Of a stretch of 64,000 bases of DNA, positions 57,359 through 64,000 are shown in pieces; position 1 is the first letter of the stretch, and each line of letters begins with the position of its first letter. Under the pieces are notes generated by a model. It searched no databases and was not told where the DNA came from. It worked only from the letters and a program-made list of their open reading frames with translations. The position numbers and the translations under genes were made by a program. Source of the stretch: CALDTK01 sp963837005 (lineage in GTDB: Bacteria > Bacteroidota > Bacteroidia > Chitinophagales > Saprospiraceae); the NCBI GenBank assembly GCA_963837005.1, contig CAWIMC010000018.1, positions 558,001-622,000 on the forward strand, read 5' to 3'.

Positions 57359-59545
57359 ATGGCGTCGAGCACAACATCCAAAATCCTCAAGTACATCGGC
57401 ATCGCTCTCGGTGCCCTCCTGCTCCTCGCCATTGTCACCGTGCTCACCGCCGGACTCTGGCTCCCGCCCATCGCCAAATCCCGCCTCGAGACCCTCGTCG
57501 ACGAGCGCTCCGCCGGGCAATACGAACTCGAGCTCGGCGACCTTGACCTCTCCCTCTGGTCTGGCACCATCAGCGCCGCCGACGTCACCTTCGAGCCTAC
57601 CAACCGCCAGGGCCAGCTCGACAGCGCCGCCCGAATGACTGCGGGTACCCTAGTCGCCGCCGAACTCGCCAACGCCAAACTCTCCGGCATCAGTTGGTCG
57701 TCGCTCATTTTCTCGCGACACCTGAAGGCAGACCTGTTTGCGATTGACAAACCTCGTTTTAGCCTCACGACCTACGAGTCCTCAGACGACGACACGACGA
57801 GTGACGGGGGTGTCGGCAACAGCAGCAACACCACCGCCAGCAACGGCCCGCTCGGTGAGCAAATGTCCGCCCTCCAGATCGCCGAGGTCCAGATCACCGA
57901 CGCCTACGTGGACTGGGGTCACACGCTAGACTCCGCCAACTCCGAACTGTCCGTCGATGCGCTCGACCTCACCGTGCGCGATCTGCGGCTCGACAGTTTC
58001 TCGGTGCGTAAACAGCCGACCGAGGTCTACAAATCCTTCACGCTTGGCGTTCGCGGGGCGCGCTACGAACCCCCCGACAGCGTCCACGTCGTCGAGTTCG
58101 CCAGCGCCGAGTTCGACAGCCGCGGGGCGAGGCTGCGATTGGCGAGTTTTGGCGTAAGCCCCCAAATTAGCGACAGTGACTTTTTGGCGCTCGCCGACGG
58201 ACCTCCAGGTAGGCTCGACTTCGAAGCTACCGAAGTGCTGCTGGACGACTTTCGCCTCGGTGAGTTTTTGCGAAAGCGGACTTACCGCGCGCGGACCTTT
58301 CGCACCGACAGCCTCACGGCCGACGTGCTCCTCGCCGCACCGTCCGGCAGCGGAGAGCAAAGCTCCGGCAGCCCCAAGCTCGGGGTCGACCTGCGACTCG
58401 ATAGTCTCGACCTGCGCGGTATGCGCCTGTCGCTGCGCCGCCCCACGCCGGCCACCACCATCGAGATTCCTGAGGCCGAACTGCTCCTGGTCGACATCCT
58501 TACGCACCCAGATTCGAGCAGTCCCGACCTCGGGATTGCCGACGCCGAGATGCGCATCAACGCCTTCGAATACGCCGTGCCCGGCATGGATCGCGTCGTG
58601 AGCCTCGACCGCGCGGTGCTCAATTATGGTAAGCGCAGCGTGGTGGTCGACGGCCTGCGCTACGGTCCGACCGATTCGACGCAAAGTCGCCAGCGCACCC
58701 GCCTCACCCTCATCATCGCCGCGGAGCAAGTCGCCCTCGCGGACCTCGACATCGAGGCAGCGTGGCGGGAGGGGCGCCTTTCGGCAAAACAGGCCACCGT
58801 CGAGCGCTTCGACCTCGAGGCGACCACCAACCTCACGATCCCTTCCGAGCGCGACAACACCCGCGTCCCGCACGCGCTCGTCCAACTCCACGAACTCCCG
58901 CTGGCCATCGCGCTCGACAAGGTCACCGTCGAGCGTGCGCGTGTCGACTACCGCCGCATTACGAAGGACTCCGACGTGAAGCTCTCCTTCGAGGACACCT
59001 ATGCGAGTCTGTACGATGTTTATACGGCGCCAAAGGGGCTTTCGCCAAAACCTGCCCCGCGCGCCACGGCCGACATCCGCACGGTGTTCGAGGGCAAGCT
59101 CCCGGTCAAGGTCAACATCAACTGGCCCAACGGCGCTGGCGTCCCCTACGATCTCGCGGCGTCAACCGAGGGCCTCGACCTCACCCGCATCAACGACTTC
59201 GTCGAACCCTGGGCCAAGCTCCGCATAGAAAAAGGCCAGCTCAATCGCCTCGCCTTCGACTTCCGCGCGGACGCCCGCAGCGGTAGCGGCCAACTCACCG
59301 CGGACTACAAAGGCTTTCGCATCAACCTGCTGGATAAAACTGGCGATGATAAGGATCTGATCTCGCTTTTTGCCAACGTGGCCGCCGTCAACGAGGACAG
59401 CGACGGGCGCAGCGCTCGCATCCAGTCCACCCGCGAGGACAGCCAGTCCATGTGGGGCCACTGGTGGACGCTGATTAGGAGTGGTCTGGTGGGGGTGGCA
59501 CTTACAGATCTCGGTGAGTCGCAGATGAAGAAGCAGTCAAAGTAG
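57359..59545 (+). CDS. AsmA/DUF748-like membrane-anchored protein
   Basis: 728 residues. An N-terminal inner-membrane helix (IGIALGALLLLAIVTVLTAGLWL) is followed by SRLETLVDERSAGQYELELG and long beta-rich repeats typical of AsmA-like proteins, such as FELTNRQ-type strands, LRLASFGVSPQISDSDF and VDYRRITKDSDVKLSFEDTYA. These large periplasmic proteins form grooves thought to carry lipids between membranes; that role is known for some AsmA relatives and inferred here. A truncated copy of its first 450 bases is at 41507-41962. Motif copies are at 58145 and 59037, with a perfect one at 59551 just after the stop; shorter relatives are at 58264 and 58776. Confidence 0.82.
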   Translation: MASSTTSKILKYIGIALGALLLLAIVTVLTAGLWLPPIAKSRLETLVDERSAGQYELELGDLDLSLWSGTISAADVTFEPTNRQGQLDSAARMTAGTLVAAELANAKLSGISWSSLIFSRHLKADLFAIDKPRFSLTTYESSDDDTTSDGGVGNSSNTTASNGPLGEQMSALQIAEVQITDAYVDWGHTLDSANSELSVDALDLTVRDLRLDSFSVRKQPTEVYKSFTLGVRGARYEPPDSVHVVEFASAEFDSRGARLRLASFGVSPQISDSDFLALADGPPGRLDFEATEVLLDDFRLGEFLRKRTYRARTFRTDSLTADVLLAAPSGSGEQSSGSPKLGVDLRLDSLDLRGMRLSLRRPTPATTIEIPEAELLLVDILTHPDSSSPDLGIADAEMRINAFEYAVPGMDRVVSLDRAVLNYGKRSVVVDGLRYGPTDSTQSRQRTRLTLIIAAEQVALADLDIEAAWREGRLSAKQATVERFDLEATTNLTIPSERDNTRVPHALVQLHELPLAIALDKVTVERARVDYRRITKDSDVKLSFEDTYASLYDVYTAPKGLSPKPAPRATADIRTVFEGKLPVKVNINWPNGAGVPYDLAASTEGLDLTRINDFVEPWAKLRIEKGQLNRLAFDFRADARSGSGQLTADYKGFRINLLDKTGDDKDLISLFANVAAVNEDSDGRSARIQSTREDSQSMWGHWWTLIRSGLVGVALTDLGESQMKKQSK

Positions 59546-59622
59546 GAGACGGCTTTCGCCAAAACCTCATGATTTTTTCTATCTGCGCCCAGCACCTGTG
59601 ACTAGCTATCGCCCGGCCGCCA

Positions 59623-59630
59623 TACCTTTA
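59623..59630 (+). promoter_or_regulatory. -7-like element upstream of tRNA-Gly
   Basis: TACCTTTA, one mismatch from TAnnTTTG, ends 13 bases before the tRNA. No TTG is apparent at the expected -33 position. Confidence 0.35.
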
Positions 59631-59642
59631 CCGCCTACCGCT

Positions 59643-59715
59643 GCGAGAATAGCTCAGTTGGTAGAGCATCAGCTTCCCAAGCTGAGGGTCGCGAGTTCGA
59701 ATCTCGTTTCTCGCT
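59643..59715 (+). tRNA. tRNA-Gly (anticodon CCC)
   Basis: A 73-base cloverleaf: acceptor arms GCGAGAA (59643-59649) and TTCTCGC (59708-59714) with discriminator T; D-loop AGCTCAGTTGGTAGAGC; anticodon stem TCAGC/GCTGA with loop TTCCCAA, giving anticodon CCC, which reads GGG glycine codons. The T-arm contains GTTCGAATC. CCA is not encoded. A strong hairpin follows immediately. Confidence 0.97.
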
Positions 59716-59717
59716 CT

Positions 59718-59751
59718 GAAGCCCGTCCGGATGTATGTCCGGGCGGGCTTC
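59718..59751 (+). terminator. Terminator hairpin after tRNA-Gly
   Basis: GAAGCCCGTCCGG (59718-59730) pairs with CCGGGCGGGCTTC (59739-59751), a 13-pair stem with one G-T wobble and an 8-base loop, starting three bases after the tRNA. No T-run follows. Confidence 0.75.
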
Positions 59752-59770
59752 GTCGTGAAGACCACTGATT

Positions 59771-60349
59771 TCACGACGCGCCTAGCCCCACGATACTCTC
59801 TCGCTCCGCTGCCACCAGCGCATTCACCCGGTGGAGTAGGTTTTGCCGAAAGGCCTCCCCCCAGTATTTCTCCTGCAAGGCCTCCAGCTCCGGGCCCCCA
59901 AAGTCCTCGTGCGCCCAGGCCGCCTCGAACTCATCGGCTACTATCTCCAGAGCCACCATCCGAAGGCTCATCACTAAGTTATCGCGCTCCAGTTGGAGCG
60001 GGTCCGGCAGCTCATCGTCCTCGTTGGCGAAGGCCGCCAGGGCCTCGTCGGAATAGTCCCAAAAGCCATCGTCGAGGATCGCCCCGAGACCCGCCAACGC
60101 GTGAATGGCCGTAAGCGGAGGTGTCAGACCGGGGCGCCGCCGCCCCTCCACGCGCGTGAAGCCCATTCGCTCTAGGTAGGTCGCCAGGTTGCGGTGCTTC
60201 TCCTCGGACAGGGGAGCGACCAGCAGGCTTTCGTCGAGCGTCGGCAGGATGCCCAGCCGGCGCTCGAGGTTGGCCCGCTTTGACGCACTGATTAACGGGT
60301 CCTCTAACGCTCTCCGCATGGCCGCCTTCTGCTTAGCTCTTCTGTCCAT
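59771..60349 (-). CDS. Hypothetical acidic cytoplasmic protein
   Basis: 192 residues from MDRRAKQKAAMRRALEDPLI (ATG at 60347-60349; the frame opens further up at 60406 without support). A basic N-terminal helix is followed by ERRLGILPTLDESLLVAPLSEEKHRNLATYLERMGF and an acidic helical C-terminal half (ALAAFANEDDELPDPLQLER, VADEFEAAWAHEDFGG). No signal, membrane segment or known domain is recognised. A relative of the dispersed motif (GTTTTGCCGAAAGGC, 59840-59854) encodes part of the C-terminus (AFRQNLLH). It converges with the tRNA gene. Confidence 0.65.
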   Translation of the reverse strand: MDRRAKQKAAMRRALEDPLISASKRANLERRLGILPTLDESLLVAPLSEEKHRNLATYLERMGFTRVEGRRRPGLTPPLTAIHALAGLGAILDDGFWDYSDEALAAFANEDDELPDPLQLERDNLVMSLRMVALEIVADEFEAAWAHEDFGGPELEALQEKYWGEAFRQNLLHRVNALVAAERESIVGLGAS

Positions 60350-60471
60350 CGCACCAAAGTAGCACCCGTGCCCATCCCCCTGTCCACTCATTTCATCTGG
60401 CCTCACATCATTGTTGCCGAGTCGAGCGCCTGTTGCATTACATTTGGGTCCTACAGCTTTGTTCGCCCAAC

Positions 60472-61194
60472 ATGAAATTTACCGAAACATTCATCCTCGC
60501 CCTCGCCGCCGGCAGTTTAATCGGCTGTTCCGACAAGGTGAGCCCCGACCCAACTGCGGTCGATCCCAACGGCTCGGCCGGGGGTTCGGAGTGGATCACG
60601 CTCCTCGGCGAAGACCCCGCCGATCTGTCCAACTGGGAGATGTACAGCCAAGCCACCATCGAGGGCTGGAGGATGACCAACGGCGTCCTCGAGGCCGACG
60701 GCGCCGGGTGGGACGCCAAAAAGGACCTCGTCACCAAAGAGGACTACGAGAACTTCGAACTCGAGCTCGAATGGCGCATCGACTCGGCCAACAGCTCCGG
60801 TATCTTCTACCACGTCAACAAGGACGGCATCCACGAGATCTATGAACTCGCCCCCGAGTACCAGGTCATCGACGACGCCAACTGGCCCTCCGAACTCGAG
60901 CCTAATCAGCGCGTAGCCGGCAATTATGCCATGCACGAGACCACCGTCGACGCCCGTAAGCCCTTCGGCGAATGGAACGCCACCCGCATCAAGGTCCAAG
61001 GTCCGCACGTCGAGCACTGGCTCAACGGACAAAAAGTGGTCGAATTTGAAAAAGGCGACGCCGATTGGCAGAGCCGCAAGGCCAGCGGAAAGTGGGCCGA
61101 AGTAGACGATTACGCCTCCGCTAAAACCGGCCGCATCGGCCTCCAAAACGCCGGCAAAGTCGCCTACCGCAACGTCCGCATCCGCGAACTCTAA
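60472..61194 (+). CDS. DUF1080 (3-keto-disaccharide hydrolase-like) lipoprotein
   Basis: 240 residues from MKFTETFILALAAGSLIGC (lipobox LIGC). The domain is a concanavalin-like sandwich: WITLLGEDPADLSNWEMYSQ, ENFELELEWRIDSANSSGIFYHVN, EYQVIDDAN and GRIGLQNAGKVAYRNVRIREL, the signature of DUF1080/3-keto-disaccharide hydrolase. Some relatives act on 3-keto-glycosides produced by Gfo/Idh/MocA oxidoreductases. A Gfo/Idh/MocA gene is two genes downstream, which supports that role here. It probably acts in the periplasm or outer membrane and is first gene of a rightward cluster. Confidence 0.87.
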   Translation: MKFTETFILALAAGSLIGCSDKVSPDPTAVDPNGSAGGSEWITLLGEDPADLSNWEMYSQATIEGWRMTNGVLEADGAGWDAKKDLVTKEDYENFELELEWRIDSANSSGIFYHVNKDGIHEIYELAPEYQVIDDANWPSELEPNQRVAGNYAMHETTVDARKPFGEWNATRIKVQGPHVEHWLNGQKVVEFEKGDADWQSRKASGKWAEVDDYASAKTGRIGLQNAGKVAYRNVRIREL

Positions 61195-61397
61195 TCCCTC
61201 CGTCACCCACACTCTTCCCCCACCCTCACAGGCACTCCCGCAAAGCAAGACAGCAAAGCACTGCCGCAGAGCGCCCCAGCCGAGCACCCAACACGCGGTA
61301 GCTAAACAATCGTCGCTGCGCAGCAGCTCCATAAATTCCCCCACCGGGGGCTAGAGGGGGCCCACGCCCCCCGAAGCACCCCAGCAAAGCTCCTCAT

Positions 61398-62306
61398 ATC
61401 AAAACACGACTCCTTACACTCCTGGCCCTCCCCCTCTCCCTCGCCGCCCAGCCCCCCAATGTCATCTCCACCCTCGAGGTCTTCGACATTACCGACAACA
61501 CCCGTTCGACGGTCTACTCCGAAAACGCCCACTTCGAAGCCCCCAACTGGAGTCCCGACGGGAAGTACTTCATCGTCAACCAAGCCGGTCTGATGTACCG
61601 CGTCTTCATGGACGGCCGCAAGGAGAAAATCAACACCGGCTCCGCGACGCGCTGTAACAACGACCACGGCATCTCACCGGACGGAAAGACCATCGCCTTT
61701 AGCCAAAACCTGGAAGACGGTCCAGACGGCTGGCTCACCTCCTGTATCTACACGGTGCCCCTCGAGGGCGGCACCCCGAAGCGCGTCACCGAGAACACCC
61801 CTTCGTGGTGGCACGGCTGGGCACCCGACGGTAAGACCGTAGCCTACACAGCACAGCGCGACGGCGTCTTCAACATCTTCACCACGTCTGTCAACGGTGG
61901 CGAGGAGACTCAACTCACCGACTCACCCGTCCTCGACGACGGACCGACCTACGCCACCGACGGCCAGCACATCTACTACAACTCGGTGGTGTCTGGGTCG
62001 ATGGACATCTGGCGCATGAGCGCCGACGGCTCCAACAAGGAGATGCTCACCGACGACGGCTACTCTAACTGGTTCGCGCAGCCCTCCCCCGACGGCAAGC
62101 ACTTCGTTTTCATCTCCTACCTCGAGGACCAGGGCGGCGCTCACCCCGCCATGAAGGAGGTCGTCTTACGTCTCTACACCCTCGAAGACCATTCTATCCG
62201 CATCCTCTGCGGCATGACCGGTGGCCAGGGCACCCTCAATGTCCCGAGTTGGTCGCCCGACGGTACCAAGTTCGCCTTCGTGAGCTACCGAAGAATGGAA
62301 AAATGA
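61398..62306 (+). CDS. TolB-like propeller protein, start codon apparently ATC
   Basis: Homology reads from IKTRLLTLLALPLSLAAQPP (signal peptide) through APNWSPDGKYFIVN, NNDHGISPDGKTIAFSQ, GWAPDGKTVAYTAQRDG and SWSPDGTKFAFVSYRR, a WD40-like/PD40 six-bladed propeller as in TolB and DPP4-type proteins. The position expected for ATG is ATC (61398-61400, before AAAACACGA). The first in-frame ATG is at 61593, which would remove the signal peptide and the first blade. So either a rare ATC start is used or a base is wrong. TolB-like proteins of this kind frequently sit beside DUF1080 and Gfo/Idh/MocA genes in Bacteroidota. Their role is unclear; sugar sensing or binding is inferred. Confidence 0.78.
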   Translation: MKTRLLTLLALPLSLAAQPPNVISTLEVFDITDNTRSTVYSENAHFEAPNWSPDGKYFIVNQAGLMYRVFMDGRKEKINTGSATRCNNDHGISPDGKTIAFSQNLEDGPDGWLTSCIYTVPLEGGTPKRVTENTPSWWHGWAPDGKTVAYTAQRDGVFNIFTTSVNGGEETQLTDSPVLDDGPTYATDGQHIYYNSVVSGSMDIWRMSADGSNKEMLTDDGYSNWFAQPSPDGKHFVFISYLEDQGGAHPAMKEVVLRLYTLEDHSIRILCGMTGGQGTLNVPSWSPDGTKFAFVSYRRMEK

Positions 62307-62325
62307 GGGGAGGATGGGATGATCA

Positions 62326-62380
62326 TTTGATGGGAGGATGGGCCGTACGAGCCTCATGGCGTGCCCATCCTCCCATCAAA
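62326..62380. repeat. Perfect 18-bp inverted repeat with GGGAGGATGG words
   Basis: TTTGATGGGAGGATGGGC (62326-62343) and GCCCATCCTCCCATCAAA (62363-62380) are exact complements around a 19-base loop. The word GGGAGGATGGG also occurs just before (62310) and CCTCCC words follow to 62417. It sits between the TolB-like and oxidoreductase genes. It could serve as an RNA hairpin that tunes expression within the cluster, or be a small repeat element. Confidence 0.8.
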
Positions 62381-62446
62381 CCATCTCCTAATCCTCCCAT
62401 CATAAAATCCTCCCGCCAAAAATCATCAGATCATAAACTACCTACT

Positions 62447-63946
62447 ATGCCAAACGACTCCACTTCTACCTCCCGACGCGACTTCCTCCGCAAGTCCGCT
62501 GCGGCCGGTCTCGGCTTCACGATCGTCCCGAGTCACGTTCTCAGTGGCCTCGGGTACAAAGCCCCGAGCGACAAGCTCAACATCGTTGGCGTAGGCGTAG
62601 GCGGCAAAGGTTTCGAGAACCTCTCCGCGATGAGCTCCGAAAATATTATCGGCCTCTGCGACATCGACTGGAACTACTCCCAGCGCTGCTTCAACGCCTT
62701 CCCGAAGGCCAAGAAATTTTACGACTGGCGTAAGATGTACGACGAGATGGGCAAGGAGTTCGACGCCGTGGTCATCGCGACGGCCGACCACACCCACGCC
62801 GCCATCACCGCTCAGGCGATGATCATGGGCAAGCATGTCTTTACCCAGAAGCCCCTCACCCACTCCATCTACGAGTCGCGTCTCCTCACGAAAATGGCCA
62901 AGAAGTACCCCGTCGCCACGCAGATGGGCGCCCAGGGCAACTCCGGCGACGGCGTCCGCCAACTCTGCGAATGGGTCTGGAACGGCGAGATCGGCGAGGT
63001 CCGCGAGGCCCACACCTGGACCGACCGCCCCATCTGGCCCCAGGGCCTCGAGCGCCCGAAGGAAGCCATGGCCGTCCCGCAGAACTTCGACTGGGAGCTG
63101 TTCATCGGCCCGGCCGCGATGCGGCCCTACCACGAGATCTACACGCCGTGGAACTGGCGCGGATTCTGGGACTTTGGCACTGGCGCCTTCGGAGACATGG
63201 CTTGCCACATCATGGACCCGGTCTACCGTGCGCTCAACCTCAAGTACCCCGAGGCCGTATCCGGCAGCTCAACGACCGCCAACACGGAAAGCGCGCCACA
63301 GGCTGAGAAGGTGCGCTTCGACTTCCCGGCGCGCCAGGGCCTCGTCAACGTAGACATGCCGGCCGTCCAGGTGCACTGGTACGACGGCGGCTTCCTGCCC
63401 GACCGTCCCGAGGGTTTGCCGGAAGGCGAAAACCTCATCCTCGACGGCCTTGGCGGCTGTATGCTGGTCGGCTCGAAGGATACACTCATCGCCCGCGCCG
63501 GTGGCTTCAAGCCCCGCCTGCTGTCGGGTCGCGTACCGGAGGTCCAGCAGACCTTGCGCCGCGTGCCCGGCTCGGTCGACTATACGGACGGTCCGCACGA
63601 AGCCGACTGGATCCGGGCTTGCAAGGAGTCGCCGGAGAGTCGCACGGAGGCCTCGGCCAACTTCGCGTACTCCGGCCCCTTCAACGAGATGGTGCTGCTC
63701 GGCGTGCTCGCTATCCGCCTCAAGGGCCTCAACAAGGTGCTCAAGTGGGATGGCGACAACATGCGCTTCACCAATATTGGCGCAGGCGAGATGATGAAGG
63801 TCGTCGAGCACGACGGCTTCGCGATGGTCAACGGCATCCCGACGTGGAACACGAAGCGCGTCGAACTCGATGCTTTGGAGTCGGCTACCGAGTACATAAA
63901 GCACACCTACCAGAATGGGTGGAGCCTGCCGCCGATGCCAGCGTAA
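62447..63946 (+). CDS. Gfo/Idh/MocA-family oxidoreductase with Tat signal
   Basis: 499 residues starting MPNDSTSTSRRDFLRKSAAA: a Tat signal (S-R-R-D-F-L-R-K). The Rossmann domain has NIVGVGVGGKGFENL and VVIATADHTHAAIT, then the family E-K-P-like block as T-Q-K-P-L-T-H (MGKHVFTQKPLTHSIYESR; the Lys-Pro pair is catalytic/cofactor-contacting). The C-terminal beta-sheet domain has GNSGDGVRQLCEWVWNGEIG and GTGAFGDMACHIMDPVYRAL with the expected Asp/His. Exported family members oxidise sugars at C3 using a tightly bound nicotinamide cofactor, so this enzyme may make the 3-keto substrate for the DUF1080 protein. The last 54 bases of the window hold nothing recognisable. Confidence 0.9.
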   Translation: MPNDSTSTSRRDFLRKSAAAGLGFTIVPSHVLSGLGYKAPSDKLNIVGVGVGGKGFENLSAMSSENIIGLCDIDWNYSQRCFNAFPKAKKFYDWRKMYDEMGKEFDAVVIATADHTHAAITAQAMIMGKHVFTQKPLTHSIYESRLLTKMAKKYPVATQMGAQGNSGDGVRQLCEWVWNGEIGEVREAHTWTDRPIWPQGLERPKEAMAVPQNFDWELFIGPAAMRPYHEIYTPWNWRGFWDFGTGAFGDMACHIMDPVYRALNLKYPEAVSGSSTTANTESAPQAEKVRFDFPARQGLVNVDMPAVQVHWYDGGFLPDRPEGLPEGENLILDGLGGCMLVGSKDTLIARAGGFKPRLLSGRVPEVQQTLRRVPGSVDYTDGPHEADWIRACKESPESRTEASANFAYSGPFNEMVLLGVLAIRLKGLNKVLKWDGDNMRFTNIGAGEMMKVVEHDGFAMVNGIPTWNTKRVELDALESATEYIKHTYQNGWSLPPMPA

Positions 63947-64000
63947 GGCTAGTCCCCATAGGGTTCGTGCGCAAGCACTATCTCACGACCAGTCGGTGCA

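Larger units (their letters stand above)
142..59854. repeat. Dispersed 16-bp iterated motif GGTTTTGGCGAAAGCC and relatives
   Basis: Start positions of the 12 perfect copies (either strand): 6763, 9670, 12265, 14251, 20704, 33253, 34645, 36623, 37399, 50807, 59037, 59551.
Copies with one to three changes: 4879, 7006, 7189, 7231, 8062, 10242, 13912, 17032, 19652, 23304, 24133, 27044, 29845, 31740, 32451, 33374, 34504, 37101, 37665, 39748, 40967, 49177, 51308, 58145.
Shorter relatives (GGTTTTGCGAAAGC type): 142, 862, 12195, 15799, 21150, 21415, 29702, 33729, 58264.
Relatives with GCC centre (GTTTTGCCGAAAGGC type): 1283, 2219, 4207, 4921, 39964, 58776, 59840.
The motif is an imperfect inverted repeat. 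Within genes it occurs in all frames (VLAKA, FGES, AFAKT, GFRQN, LSPKP), so it is selected or spread as DNA rather than as protein. Most changes fall at the three bases after GGCGn or at the outer bases. Coordinates were read by eye. Confidence 0.9.

Noticed and set aside
60517..61344. 275-codon minus-strand open frame opposite the DUF1080 gene
   Set aside because: Val/Gly/Asp-rich shadow with no signal or domain; the sense frame is a clear DUF1080 protein.

Overview
The window reads as a chromosomal segment of a Gram-negative member of the Bacteroidota. The nearest guess is a high-GC marine Lewinella/Saprospiria-type bacterium; this rests on gene families, not on a marker gene. Support comes from five secreted proteins with type IX secretion (T9SS) C-terminal sorting domains, a LruC/DUF4842 lipoprotein, a GIN-domain lipoprotein, stand-alone LytTR regulators, Bacteroidota-type -7 boxes (TAnnTTTG) and many polysaccharide enzymes. 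Most of the window is GC-rich. About 42.2-48.6 kb, and much of the giant gene at 49.8-56.9 kb, is visibly richer in AT and looks like acquired or differently aged DNA.

Layout. 0-7.3 kb: end of a ChbG/YdjC deacetylase, a GH2 glycosidase, then two glycosyltransferase genes broken by many single-base indels. 7.4-16.4 kb: a giant T9SS protein (phosphodiester glycosidase + metallophosphoesterase + propeller), a lipocalin-like lipoprotein and a GH130 mannoside enzyme; a tail of the second glycosyltransferase is repeated on the far side of the giant gene. 16.5-26.8 kb: GIN lipoprotein/PagL-like pair, T9SS protein, SDR-like proteins, alpha/beta hydrolase, LytTR regulator, response regulator, sugar transferase, LruC protein. 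27-41.3 kb: a tail-fibre-like repeat protein, DUF5916 barrel, GH3, an unrecognised five-repeat Cys/Trp protein, porin-like barrel, serine hydrolase, sulfatase. 41.3-48.6 kb: two truncated paralogues joined end to end, a LytTR response regulator plus TPR histidine kinase, an M23 peptidase and a decayed IS4-like transposase. 48.5-59.6 kb: a cohesin-like T9SS protein, a 2367-residue FG-GAP/dockerin-like protein and an AsmA-like protein. 59.6-64 kb: tRNA-Gly(CCC), a hypothetical gene and a DUF1080 / TolB-like / Gfo-Idh-MocA cluster of the 3-keto-sugar type.

The most striking signal is not a gene. A 16-bp sequence, GGTTTTGGCGAAAGCC, occurs in 12 perfect copies and about 24 near copies on both strands, plus about 16 shorter or longer relatives. 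It lies within genes in every reading frame and between genes. It is absent from the AT-rich stretches at about 41.0-49.2 and 51.3-58.1 kb. It behaves like a genome-wide iterated motif (compare cyanobacterial HIP1 or DNA-uptake sequences), and I do not recognise it from any described system.

The genes suggest scavenging and remodelling of complex polysaccharides (GH2, GH3, GH130, sulfatase, phosphodiester glycosidase, 3-keto-sugar enzymes) with secretion through T9SS. At least fifteen single-base frameshifts are visible, concentrated in the two glycosyltransferase genes; they are either sequence errors or very recent gene decay.
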